The position numbers and the translations under genes were made by a program. Shown piece after piece: positions 1 to 14,316 of a DNA stretch of 64,000 nt. Within the stretch, counting starts at the first letter, position 1; the number at the start of each line of letters is the position of its first letter. Origin of the DNA: Nesterenkonia lacusekhoensis. Its GTDB lineage: Bacteria; Actinomycetota; Actinomycetes; Actinomycetales; Micrococcaceae. The notes beneath the pieces were generated by a model that saw nothing but the letters and a program-made list of their open reading frames with translations, was not told the origin of the DNA and did no database searches. The stretch covers positions 1 through 64,000 of the forward strand of contig NZ_JAGINX010000001.1 of NCBI RefSeq assembly GCF_017876395.1. Reading direction: 5' to 3'.

Positions 1-166
1 AAAGTATTCATCCGTGCCCAGGGCGCATGGCTGAGAGGCCAGGCCGGTCGGAAAAGCGAAATGCGGACTGATCAGCTTTCCTGGTACGATTCAGCAGCAG
101 TTTTGCTGCGTTTGTTCTTTCTTATAAGATATATATCTGGTCCTGCATGACGGGATGAACCGGGAT
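1..166. other. Upstream flank of rrn operon, no gene seen
   Basis: No convincing coding region. The stretch around 120-137 is strikingly AT-rich (an alternating TATATAT run) compared with the rest of the window. That would suit an UP-like element or the edge of an upstream gene's control region. The short ORF at 155-340 overlaps the rrn promoters and shows no family resemblance. Confidence 0.4.
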
Positions 167-194
167 TTGATTGTTCTGGTTTCTCTGGTAAGGT
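167..194 (+). promoter_or_regulatory. Candidate rrn promoter P1
   Basis: TTGATT (167-172) and TAAGGT (189-194) are separated by 16 bp and lie about 120 bp upstream of the stronger rrn promoter. Multiple tandem promoters are usual for actinobacterial rrn operons, but this match is imperfect. Confidence 0.35.
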
Positions 195-314
195 TATGCA
201 GCCGGCTGGTTCGGATGAATCACTGCGGAAACGCTGATTTGACGAGCTGGTCAGGATGGACTAGAGTTGTTGATCGCGCCGAAAACGCTGCTGACGCCCT
301 CCGGGGCCACGGAG

Positions 315-343
315 TTGACAGCGTGAGAGACACAAGGTAAGAT
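315..343 (+). promoter_or_regulatory. Main rrn promoter
   Basis: A consensus -35 TTGACA (315-320) is followed by exactly 17 bp and a near-consensus -10 TAAGAT (338-343). Transcription would start near 350, about 260 nt before mature 16S, a normal rrn leader length. It is the best sigma-70-type promoter visible in this leader. Confidence 0.75.
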
Positions 344-410
344 AGTAAAGTTGCTTCGGAGCGATCCGGAAACGAGAGCTTGTTTCTGGTGGTGCCGAGT
401 GTGCTTGTTG

Positions 411-432
411 CTTGAGAACTCAATAGCGTGCC
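411..432 (+). promoter_or_regulatory. rrn leader antitermination/processing box
   Basis: CTTGAGAACTCAATAGCGTG is the conserved leader motif found upstream of 16S in many actinobacteria, where it belongs to the antitermination and RNase III processing region. It sits between the main promoter and 16S, followed by an AT-rich tract (440-465). The assignment rests on motif resemblance and position. Confidence 0.5.
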
Positions 433-609
433 AAGTTTGTTGATACCAAATTATTTATTGTTTGGTTGACATGATCCTACCACCCCCGTGGTGTGGATTG
501 TGTATAGCCATTGATCAACGATCCGGCTTGTGTACTGGTTGTTCGTGAGGGTCCTGTTTTTCCGGCAGGGCTTGGATGACTGGTGTCTGGTCGGGTTTTT
601 CTCTGTTTT

Positions 610-5608
<4,999 letters not shown>

Positions 5609-5801
5609 ATCATCATCCCCTTGTTTGTGGGGTGTTGTTAGAAGAGTTGTGTGCTTGCGTCCACTAGGCGGTCCCCTGTCAACAAACCCCGGCACTGTTG
5701 TGTGTTGGTGGGTTCAGGGATAGTTGAATAGTGTCACCGTTTGTTGTGACCCGTTAGGTTTACCCAGCGCCCCGGTTTGGTGGGGTGTTGTGGTTGAGAG
5801 G

Positions 5802-5921
5802 GTTACGGCGGTCATAGCGTAGGGGAAACGCCCGGATCCCATTCCGAACCCGGAAGCTAAGCCCTACAGCGCCGATGGTACTGCACCCGTAAGAGTGTGG
5901 GAGAGTAGGTCGCCGCCGAAC
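5802..5921 (+). rRNA. rrf: 5S ribosomal RNA
   Basis: About 120 nt, starting GTTACGGCGGTCATAGCG and ending CGCCGCCGAAC, whose ends pair to form helix I. The conserved CCGAACCCGGAAGCTAAG core is present. The 23S-5S spacer (5609-5801) holds no gene. Confidence 0.95.
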
Positions 5922-5931
5922 ACACATTAGA

Positions 5932-5978
5932 GTCGACGCCCGGATCGAGAGCAATGGAGCTCTTGGCCGGGCGTCGAC
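5932..5978 (+). terminator. rrn operon terminator hairpin
   Basis: A perfect 12-bp inverted repeat, GTCGACGCCCGG (5932-5943) and CCGGGCGTCGAC (5967-5978), lies 10 nt after 5S. No U-tract follows, as is common in high-GC actinobacteria. Confidence 0.75.
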
Positions 5979-6220
5979 TGCGTTAACAGCGCTTCACCCC
6001 GGCAGTCAGCAGGTCTGATCGGGGGAGCCGCTGACGATCAGCAGAGTCGTCCCGGAGGCTCCGCTGCTGAGGGCGGTCCTGTAGACTGCTCTGTCGGCCC
6101 GGGCGGAATGCTCGGCCGGCCCTGATATGAATCACCCTGTGTATCTACCTGACTGGCCCGTGGAGGAGCCCGTCAAGGCGGCACTTATCCATGTGCGCGC
6201 TGCAGGAGGTGCGCGAGACG

Positions 6221-7516
6221 ATGACTGCTTTCGGCTCTGACCGCGGAGACGGTGTCCCCACAGAGGCTCCCACAGGCGGGGCCCCGGTGATCTCATCGTC
6301 AGAGGACCCCACTCTGGTCCGCGCCGCGGGGTTTACCTATTTCCCGATCGCCCTGGTGGCGCGCATCCCCTACGCCATGATGGTGGTCGGGGTGCTCACC
6401 CTGGTGGTCTCCGCCCGCGGGTCATTGGGACTCGGTGGTCTGACCTCGGCAATGGTGGGGTTGGGCACCGCCCTCTGCGCGCCACTGGTGGGTGCCGCTG
6501 CGGACCGTTGGGGACAACGTCTTGTGGTGCTCGTGGTCGGCCTGGCCAGCACGGTCACACTGTTGGCCATGGCCTGGGTGGCCTACTCGCCGCTGCCCGA
6601 CTGGGCCGTGCTGGTCTCGGCCCTGCTGATCGGAGCGTGCACTCCGCAGATCCCTCCGATGTCGCGCACCCGGCTGGTGAGCATCATCCTGCGCCGGCTG
6701 CCGGAGGCTCGTCGCAACCGCACGCTGAGCCGCACGATGGCCTACGAGTCCGCTGCTGACGAGATGACCTTCGTCTTCGGGCCTGTCATCGTCGGGCTGT
6801 TGGCCGCTCTGGTGAGTCCGGCAGCCCCGGTGGTCGCGGCGGCCCTGCTCACCGTGGTGTTCGTGACCGCCTTCGCTCTGCACGGCAGCGTCCGTGAAGT
6901 CGCACCCTCCGCGAGCGACCGCGATTCCGCGGCCCCTGTGCGAGAGCTCTTCCGCGGCTCCCTGGTGACCGTTCTGGTCGGTGCACTGGGCATCGGCCTG
7001 CTCTTCGGCGCGGTGCTGACCTCCCTGACCTCCTTCATGACCGACGCCGGTCACGCAGAGAGCGCCGGTCTGGCCTACGGCGTGATGGGGATCGGCTCGG
7101 CGGTCTTCGCGCTGGCGGCGGGGCTCTTCCCAGAGCGCTTCTCCCTGTGGGCGCGCTGGCTGATCTTCGCGGCGCTCATGGTCGCCGGCGCCGTCGTTCT
7201 GCCGTTCGTCACCGGCTTGGTCGGCATGATCGCTGCGCTGGCCCTTCTCGGCATCGGACTCGGCCCCACCTTGGTGACTGTGTTCAGCCTGGTCTCAGCA
7301 CGCAGTCCTCGGGGTCGTGCCGCGACGGCCATGACGGTCGCGACCACCGGAATCGTCGTCGGACAGTCCGCTGCGTCGGCACTGGTCGGCCAGATCGGTG
7401 AGCGCCTGGGCACCGGGCCGGCGCTGCTCGCTCCGGCGCTTGCGGCATCAGTCGTATTGGTCGCGGCCGTGGTGAACTGGCGGCGAGGGGACTCTCACTC
7501 CCTCGGGCACGACTGA
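6221..7516 (+). CDS. MFS transporter
   Basis: A 431-aa major facilitator superfamily permease with about 12 hydrophobic segments, so an inner-membrane exporter or importer. The substrate cannot be read from sequence. The cytoplasmic loop after helix 2 contains the MFS motif A-like stretch GAAADRWGQR. I chose the ATG at 6221 because AGGAGGT (6204-6210) lies 10 nt upstream. An in-frame ATG at 6191 has only a weak site. It follows the rrn terminator and stands alone, with a hairpin and tRNA-Pro downstream on the other strand. Confidence 0.85.
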   Translation: MTAFGSDRGDGVPTEAPTGGAPVISSSEDPTLVRAAGFTYFPIALVARIPYAMMVVGVLTLVVSARGSLGLGGLTSAMVGLGTALCAPLVGAAADRWGQRLVVLVVGLASTVTLLAMAWVAYSPLPDWAVLVSALLIGACTPQIPPMSRTRLVSIILRRLPEARRNRTLSRTMAYESAADEMTFVFGPVIVGLLAALVSPAAPVVAAALLTVVFVTAFALHGSVREVAPSASDRDSAAPVRELFRGSLVTVLVGALGIGLLFGAVLTSLTSFMTDAGHAESAGLAYGVMGIGSAVFALAAGLFPERFSLWARWLIFAALMVAGAVVLPFVTGLVGMIAALALLGIGLGPTLVTVFSLVSARSPRGRAATAMTVATTGIVVGQSAASALVGQIGERLGTGPALLAPALAASVVLVAAVVNWRRGDSHSLGHD

Positions 7517-7597
7517 TCTCTCGCCCCTGCCGCGGGCGGGGCGGCGGGTGCTCACAGATCAGGAGAGTCCACAGGCCGGAAGGCCCACAGAACAGAG

Positions 7598-7630
7598 AAG
7601 CCCGGCACCAGAATAACTGGTGCCGGGCTT
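7598..7630. terminator. Bidirectional hairpin terminator
   Basis: A 13-bp perfect inverted repeat, AAGCCCGGCACCA (7598-7610) and TGGTGCCGGGCTT (7618-7630), with a 7-nt loop. It sits between the convergent MFS gene and tRNA-Pro and can serve both strands. Confidence 0.75.
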
Positions 7631-7655
7631 CATCCCTGATGGATCAGGTTCACGG

Positions 7656-7729
7656 TCGGGGTGACAGGATTTGAACCTACGACCTCCTCGTCCCGAACGA
7701 GGCGCGCTACCAAACTGCGCCACACCCCG
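7656..7729 (-). tRNA. tRNA-Pro (CGG)
   Basis: On the minus strand the acceptor CGGGGTG pairs with CACCCCG. A D-arm (GGCGCAGTTTGGTAGCGC), an anticodon stem CCTCG/CGAGG with loop TTCGGGA (anticodon CGG), and a T-arm with GGTTCAAATCC follow. The discriminator is A and CCA is not encoded. Length is 74 nt. Confidence 0.95.
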
Positions 7730-7854
7730 TGGCCTGCGATATGGCCCAAGGGCTACGAATCGCAGAACTCAATACTAGCGACATCCCCGGCGCTGAGGCA
7801 AAACGAGGGTGGCCCCGGCTGTCATGCTCTCACTGAGGTTTCGGCGATAGTCTT

Positions 7855-8490
7855 ATGGGCATGAACGAACGCCCTCAACAGCACTACCTGAAGCTCCTCG
7901 TCTCCGGAGCGGCGTTCGTGATCCTCTGCCTCGGCCTGACCCTGCTCCTGCTGCCCAACCCGTGGGCCATCGCGGCCGGCGTCGCGGTGGGCGCGGCCGG
8001 GGGTGCCGGTACCTACGGGCTCATGCACGGTCGGGAACTGTCCGTTCAGCGTCGGGCCACTGAGGTCCGCTCCGAGCAGCAGGACCTGCAGAAGCAGCTC
8101 CAGGCCCTGGAACAGACTATCCGGGGAAGATCTCAGCAGCTTCCGCCGTCGACTCAGGGCCAGCTGCGGATGATGGTGGTCGGCCTGGAGGAGATCGTGG
8201 AGCGCTGGTCCTCGTTGGACCGGGTGCCCGAACATCAGGAGGGCGTGCGCCGGACGGTGGAGTACCACCTTCCGCACACGCTGGAGATCTTCCTGCAGCT
8301 GCCCGACGCGGCCAAACCCGATCATGCCGCAGAGTTCAAGGCCCAGGTCAGCCTGTTGGCCGAAGCTGTGGCCAAGACGAGGGACCGTGTGGTCCGCCAG
8401 GATCTGCAGGCGCTGCGCGCCAACCGCTGGCTGCTGGAGGAGTCGCTCGGCGAGGCCGACGTACAGCGGTTCCGTGATCAGGGGCTGTGA
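7855..8490 (+). CDS. Membrane-anchored coiled-coil protein, unknown function
   Basis: A 211-aa protein whose N-terminus holds two adjacent hydrophobic segments (about residues 12-33 and 36-56), so a short membrane hairpin. A cytoplasmic region rich in Gln, Glu, Leu and Arg follows, likely helical or coiled coil (about 65-210). The shape recalls the XpaC family (5-bromo-4-chloroindolyl phosphate hydrolysis proteins), but I cannot confirm that. ATG codons at 7855 and 7861 are both possible starts. It is followed after 21 nt by a TetR regulator on the same strand and probably shares its transcript. Confidence 0.7.
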   Translation: MGMNERPQQHYLKLLVSGAAFVILCLGLTLLLLPNPWAIAAGVAVGAAGGAGTYGLMHGRELSVQRRATEVRSEQQDLQKQLQALEQTIRGRSQQLPPSTQGQLRMMVVGLEEIVERWSSLDRVPEHQEGVRRTVEYHLPHTLEIFLQLPDAAKPDHAAEFKAQVSLLAEAVAKTRDRVVRQDLQALRANRWLLEESLGEADVQRFRDQGL

Positions 8491-8511
8491 CAGGTCTGCG
8501 GGGAAACGGCC

Positions 8512-9099
8512 ATGTCTCTGAGTTCTGAGCGGATCGTCGAGACCGCCGTGGGTCTGCTCACCGAGTACGGGCTCCATGATGTGACCATGCGTCGTCTGGC
8601 CTCCGAGCTCAGTGTGCGCCCAGGCGCCCTCTATTACCACGTGCCCCATAAGCAGGAGCTGCTCAGGCGAGTGGCGCACCAGCTTCTGGCCCCGCTGCAG
8701 AAGCCCGATGCTGATCCCGTAGAGCTGATGCTGCAGTTCCGGGACACCGTTCTGCCGCTGCGCGACGGGGGAGACCTGCTGCTGATCGCCTACGGGCTGG
8801 ACCAGCGCATCCCGCCGGTGCCCGCCCTGGAGGAATCGCTGCAGGCCGCAGGGCTCGGCGCCGACGCGGCCAGGCGGCACAGCGCTGTCCTCATGCGCTT
8901 CGCCTTGGGCGCCGTCGCTGCCGAGCAGAACATCTCGCTGCTCAGCGGGTCGCAGAACGCCGTCCAGCCTGCCACGTCGCCCGGTCACCCCCAGTCAGCC
9001 CAGAACGCAGCCGGTACAGCCCTGAGCGCCGCCCCGGCGGCAGAGAGCGCAGATCTCTATGCCTACGGTCTGCGCTCCCTGCTCGCTCAGGCTGCCTGA
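8512..9099 (+). CDS. TetR family transcriptional regulator
   Basis: A 195-aa one-component repressor. The N-terminal TetR helix-turn-helix is clear: residues about 5-50 include TMRRLASELSVRPGALYYHV, matching the conserved tail of TetR DNA-binding domains. The C-terminal ligand domain is unlike its relatives, as usual. It lies 21 nt after the membrane protein at 7855 and converges on malate synthase with a 27-nt gap. No operator palindrome was recognised upstream, so its target is unknown. Confidence 0.88.
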   Translation: MSLSSERIVETAVGLLTEYGLHDVTMRRLASELSVRPGALYYHVPHKQELLRRVAHQLLAPLQKPDADPVELMLQFRDTVLPLRDGGDLLLIAYGLDQRIPPVPALEESLQAAGLGADAARRHSAVLMRFALGAVAAEQNISLLSGSQNAVQPATSPGHPQSAQNAAGTALSAAPAAESADLYAYGLRSLLAQAA

Positions 9100-9126
9100 G
9101 CCGACCGATCGCTGGATGTCCTCAGC

Positions 9127-10728
<1,602 letters not shown>

Positions 10729-10767
10729 GCTGACTGCTCCTTCGCAGGTCATCGGTTCTGGTGACTG

Positions 10768-10811
10768 TTCCATCCTTGGCCTACGATTCGGATTATGGAA
10801 GATGAATTCCA
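10768..10811. promoter_or_regulatory. Candidate IclR-type operator between aceB and its regulator
   Basis: TTCCA recurs in both orientations: TTCCAT (10768-10773), ATGGAA (10795-10800) and TTCCA (10807-10811). The last two form TGGAA-N6-TTCCA. IclR regulators commonly bind short dyads of this kind. The right-hand dyad covers the regulator's own start codon, and TACGAT (10782-10787) could be its -10. This is inference from symmetry and position. Confidence 0.4.
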
Positions 10812-11634
10812 CATCGCGGACTCAGAGTCGTCTGTGACGACAGGCCGGCCAGCTCCGGCGGGGGAGGAGCCCAGTTCCACCAAGCGCTCGGAGCCTCAGC
10901 GGGTCCAAGTGGTGGAGCGCGCCTTCGACCTGCTCAACGCCCTGGTGGCGCTCGGCGGCAGCGGCAGCGCGGGCCAGCTCAAGGCGGAGACCGGACTGGC
11001 AGGGCCGACGGTCCACCGTATCCTGCACACTCTCATCAGCCGAGGCCTGGTGCATCAGCTGCCAGACCGCAGCTATGCCCTGGGTGCCAACCTGGTCCCG
11101 CTGGGCGAGGCCGCCACGCGGCAGATGGGCGGTCTGGCCGTCCCGCAGATGCAGTCCCTGGTGGGAGAGCTCGGAGAGAGCGTGAACATGGCCGCGATGG
11201 AGTCAGAGATGGTCGTCTACATCGCCCAGGTGCCTTCGCCCCAGTCCATGCGCATGTTCACCGAAGTCGGCCGTCGGGCCCCCATGCATTCCACCGCGGT
11301 GGGCAAGGCCATGCTCTGCACGATGGATCCGTCCCGGGTCCGGGAGGTCGTGGCCTCCACGGGGATGCCGGCACGCACGGCCAAGACGCTGACCCGGCCG
11401 GAGTCGCTGCTGGAGCAGCTGCCGGTCATCGCGCAGCAGGGCTATGCCCTCGACGACGAGGAGCAGGAGCTCGGCGTGCGCTGCCTGGCCGTTCCGGTGC
11501 CTCAGGGGCCCACTCGGATGGCGCTGTCGGTCTCCGGGCCCACTGCACGGGTCGACGACGCCTTCGTCCGGCATGCGGTGCCGCTGATGAAGCGCATCGC
11601 CGCAGAGATCGGGCGGAAGTTCAGCCGCGGCTGA
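10795..11634 (+). CDS. IclR family transcriptional regulator
   Basis: A 279-aa regulator. After a 30-residue polar leader comes a winged helix (about 33-95, with AGQLKAETGLAGPTVHRILHTL). The IclR effector domain follows (about 100-275), which in relatives senses small organic acids such as glyoxylate or allantoate. It is divergent from aceB, the usual arrangement for AllR-like repressors of malate synthase. No Shine-Dalgarno is visible and TACGAT lies only 7 nt before ATG, so the mRNA may be leaderless. The stop overlaps the convergent ald gene by 14 bp. Confidence 0.88.
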   Translation: MEDEFHIADSESSVTTGRPAPAGEEPSSTKRSEPQRVQVVERAFDLLNALVALGGSGSAGQLKAETGLAGPTVHRILHTLISRGLVHQLPDRSYALGANLVPLGEAATRQMGGLAVPQMQSLVGELGESVNMAAMESEMVVYIAQVPSPQSMRMFTEVGRRAPMHSTAVGKAMLCTMDPSRVREVVASTGMPARTAKTLTRPESLLEQLPVIAQQGYALDDEEQELGVRCLAVPVPQGPTRMALSVSGPTARVDDAFVRHAVPLMKRIAAEIGRKFSRG

Positions 11635-12727
11635 GCTCGGTCAGCGGCAGTCCGTGTGCCTGGGCCACGGAGGGGTGATGCAGCTGGCCTGCCGAGGTGC
11701 TCAGCCCGTCCGCCAGGGCGGCGTCGGCGTCCAGTGCGGCCTCCCAGCCGGCGTCGGCGAGCTTGAGCACATAGGGGAGTGTGGCGTTGGTCAGCGCCGG
11801 CGTGGAGGTGGCGGGCACGGCGCCGGGCATATTCGCCACGCAATAGAAGAGCGCATCGTGGACTGAGAAGGTGGGCTCGTGGTGGGTGGTCGGCCGGGAT
11901 CCCTCGAAGCAGCCGCCCTGATCCACGGCGATGTCCACGAACACAGTTCCGGGCCGGGCCGCGGCCACCATCTCATCGGTGACCACTTTGGGCGCAGCCG
12001 CCCCGGGCACCAGCACGGCCCCGACCACCAGATCCGACTGCGCCACCTGCTGGGCGATCTCATAGGGGGTGGAGGCCAGAGTGCGGATGCTGCCGCGGAA
12101 GGCCTCATCCACCTGTCGCAGCCGGGGCAGCGAGATGTCCATGACTGTCACGTCGGCGCCCAGGCCCTGGGCTACCCGGGCGGCGTTGACGCCGGCGACA
12201 CCGCCGCCGATCACCAGCACCTGACCGTTGCGGGTGCCGGGGACCCCCGGCAGCAGCACTCCGGCCCCGCCGGCGTGGGCGCGCAGATGGGAGGCTCCCT
12301 CCAGTACGGAGAGGCGGCCGGCCACCTCGCTCATCGGCGTCAGCAGGGGCAGTGAGCCGTCGGCCAGCTGGACGGTCTCATAGGCGATCGACGTGGTCCC
12401 CGCCTGCATCAGCGCCTCGGTGAGCCCGCGGTCCGCGGCCAGGTGCAGGTAGGTGAAGAGCACCAGGTCCTCGCGCAGGAAGCCGTACTCCTCCGGCACC
12501 GGTTCCTTGACTTTGAGCACCATCTCGGCACCCCAGGCCTCCGCGGCCGAGGAGACGATCTCCGCGCCCACCTGCGCGTAGTCAGCGTCCTGGAATCCCG
12601 ACGCCGCCCCCGCCCCGGTCTGGACGAGCACCGAGTGCCCCGCGGTCGTGAGCGCGGCCGCCCCGGCAGGGGTCAGCGAGACCCGGTACTCGTGGTTCTT
12701 CACTTCAGCGGGGATTCCGACGCGCAT
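11621..12727 (-). CDS. ald: Alanine dehydrogenase
   Basis: NAD-dependent interconversion of L-alanine and pyruvate plus ammonia. The 368-aa length matches the family. The N-terminal MRVGIPAEVKNHEYRVSLTP, the catalytic Lys in LKVKEP and His in TYLHLA, and the Rossmann motif GGGVAGVNAARVAQGLGADVTV-like region (about 170-190) are all present. GGAGG lies 5 nt before ATG. It is divergent from an Lrp/AsnC gene, the typical AldR arrangement in which the regulator controls ald in response to alanine. Confidence 0.95.
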   Translation of the reverse strand: MRVGIPAEVKNHEYRVSLTPAGAAALTTAGHSVLVQTGAGAASGFQDADYAQVGAEIVSSAAEAWGAEMVLKVKEPVPEEYGFLREDLVLFTYLHLAADRGLTEALMQAGTTSIAYETVQLADGSLPLLTPMSEVAGRLSVLEGASHLRAHAGGAGVLLPGVPGTRNGQVLVIGGGVAGVNAARVAQGLGADVTVMDISLPRLRQVDEAFRGSIRTLASTPYEIAQQVAQSDLVVGAVLVPGAAAPKVVTDEMVAAARPGTVFVDIAVDQGGCFEGSRPTTHHEPTFSVHDALFYCVANMPGAVPATSTPALTNATLPYVLKLADAGWEAALDADAALADGLSTSAGQLHHPSVAQAHGLPLTELSRG

Positions 12728-12856
12728 TCGTGCCTCCGAACGATCAGCAGCAGGTCACCTTCAATATCCCTCACTCTTTCGTACTGGTCGAGATCTGCCG
12801 CATAGAATTCTGCGATGAGGCACGTTCTGCCGCCGACGTTCTGACAGGGGTTTACT
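12728..12856. promoter_or_regulatory. ald-lrp divergent control region
   Basis: A 129-bp intergenic region holding both promoters. AGAATTCT sits inside CGCA...TGCG (12799-12814) and is the only dyad seen, so it is a weak candidate Lrp-type site. No confident -35/-10 pair was assigned. Confidence 0.3.
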
Positions 12857-13342
12857 ATGCCGCATCATGCCAACGATTCTTCTGCGGCTTTGGACGAGGT
12901 CGACATGGAGCTGCTGCGGCGTCTCAGCGAGAACGCGCGCACGGCCAACTCGGATCTCGCCCGAGCCGTCGGCCTCTCGCCGAGCGCCTGTCTGGCGCGG
13001 ATCCGCCGACTGCGGCAGAGCGGGGTCATCACCGGATTCACCACGACCGTCAGCCCGCGGGCTCTGGGCTACACCTTCCAAGCCCTGGTCAACGTACGCA
13101 TCCGTCCGGGTGCCCGGCACATGATGGGGCAGATCACCGAGGAGCTGCGCGCGCTGCCTGAGGTCTCACAGCTGTTCGTGCTGGGCGGGACGGAGGACTT
13201 CCTGATCCATGTGCAGGTGCGCGACGCCGACCACGTCCGTCAATTCGTCCTGGACAACCTCTCCAGCAATCCTTCGGTGGCGCTGACCGAGACCAACATG
13301 GTGTTCGAGCACCACCAGGGACGCGGCGGGCTGCCCTCCTAG
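12857..13342 (+). CDS. Lrp/AsnC family transcriptional regulator
   Basis: A 161-aa protein with an N-terminal AsnC winged helix (about 14-60, LDEVDMELLRRLSENARTAN then SPSACLARIRRL) and a C-terminal RAM/ligand domain (about 70-150, with QLFVLGGTEDFLIHVQV). Such proteins form octamers and respond to amino acids. Divergent placement next to ald makes it the likely alanine-responsive regulator (AldR-like). AGGGG lies upstream of the ATG. Confidence 0.92.
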   Translation: MPHHANDSSAALDEVDMELLRRLSENARTANSDLARAVGLSPSACLARIRRLRQSGVITGFTTTVSPRALGYTFQALVNVRIRPGARHMMGQITEELRALPEVSQLFVLGGTEDFLIHVQVRDADHVRQFVLDNLSSNPSVALTETNMVFEHHQGRGGLPS

Positions 13343-13489
13343 AGGGCCCGGGCCGGAAGAGAAGCCCGGAGGTCCGGAGGAGGGGCCCGGACACAGAATG
13401 CCGCGAGCTCTCCGCGCTGCCGCGAGATATGACGCGCGGCGATGCGGAAAACCCGCGGCATTCCGTCAGGGGCTGTCGAAACCTGTCCA

Positions 13490-13541
13490 GCCCAGCCCTG
13501 CTCAACCCAGCCCTGCTCAGGCCTGCTCAGGCCTGCTCAGC
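13490..13541. repeat. Short tandem repeats at the end of otsB
   Basis: CCCAGCCCTGCTCAA occurs twice, followed by two copies of GGCCTGCTCA. The second cluster reaches the otsB stop codon (13537-13539). The rest of the 194-bp lrp-otsB gap holds no gene. This may be simple slippage of a G+C-rich 3' untranslated region. Confidence 0.7.
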
Positions 13542-14316
13542 TGCGGAAGCGCCGGAGAGTCTCGAGCACATCGGCCAGATCTGCCGGAGCACCGATGCGG
13601 TGCCCGGCGGCGGTGCTGCCTGAGCCGACCTTGATGCCGACGTCGTCGCCCTCCAACACGGCGAAGCCATGTTCATCGGTGACGTCGTCGCCGGCGAAGA
13701 GCACTGCCCCAGGGCGCACGTGGGACCGCAGATCGGTCAGCGCCTCGCCCTTGGTGGAGAGCACCACCACCGACTCGACCACCGCCTTGCCCTCCTTCAC
13801 ATGGGCGCCGTCCACCATGGCCAGCGCCGTCCGGGCCTCCTCCAGGACCTTCTGGGCGACTTCGGGGTCCTCCACACGGCGGACGTGGAGGGCGGCTCCT
13901 GCGGGCTTATGCTCCACCCAGGCGCCTTCGGCGGTGGTGGCGACCTGCTCCAGAGCCTCGATGATCGCAGTCCGGGCGATCTCCTCCTGGGCGCTGAGGA
14001 CCAGACCGGGGGAGTCGGGGCCCAGATAGCGCTCGGCGCCATGAGAGCCGATCAGCAGCGTGCCCTCGGGCGGGGAGGCCAGCCGACGCAGCGTCTCCAG
14101 GGGGCGGCCGGAGACATAGGCCAGCGTCACCCCCCGGGCTTGGGCCAACTGCTCGATGGCCGCAGCATTGGCCGGCACGGGGCGGGCGGCGTCGGCCTCG
14201 GACACCAGCTCAGCGACACAGCCGTCGAAGTCCAGTGCGACCAGCACGGTCTCATAGGAGGCCAGCCGCTCCAGGGCGGCGCTGAGCTGGGGATCTGCAG
14301 AGGGCTCTGTGCTCAC
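13537..14316 (-). CDS. otsB: Trehalose-6-phosphate phosphatase
   Basis: Removes phosphate from trehalose 6-phosphate, the second step of the OtsAB route to the compatible solute trehalose. The protein is 259 aa. HAD motifs are visible: LDFDGCVAEL (nucleophile Asp, about residue 28-37), SGRPLETL, SHGAERYLG and FAGDDVTDEHGF (acidic metal ligands, about 210-220). Its ATG overlaps the otsA stop by 4 bp, so the two are translationally coupled in one operon. Trehalose fits osmotic-stress tolerance. Confidence 0.94.
   Translation of the reverse strand: MSTEPSADPQLSAALERLASYETVLVALDFDGCVAELVSEADAARPVPANAAAIEQLAQARGVTLAYVSGRPLETLRRLASPPEGTLLIGSHGAERYLGPDSPGLVLSAQEEIARTAIIEALEQVATTAEGAWVEHKPAGAALHVRRVEDPEVAQKVLEEARTALAMVDGAHVKEGKAVVESVVVLSTKGEALTDLRSHVRPGAVLFAGDDVTDEHGFAVLEGDDVGIKVGSGSTAAGHRIGAPADLADVLETLRRFRS

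Noticed and set aside
466-508. TTGACA at 466 as an additional rrn promoter
   Set aside because: No acceptable -10 at 16-18 bp; the nearest TATAGC is about 31 bp away.
6127-6237. 36-codon ORF (MNHPVYLPDWPVEEP...) overlapping the start of the first MFS gene
   Set aside because: Considered as a leader peptide, but there is no ribosome site, no run of regulatory codons and no terminator-antiterminator.
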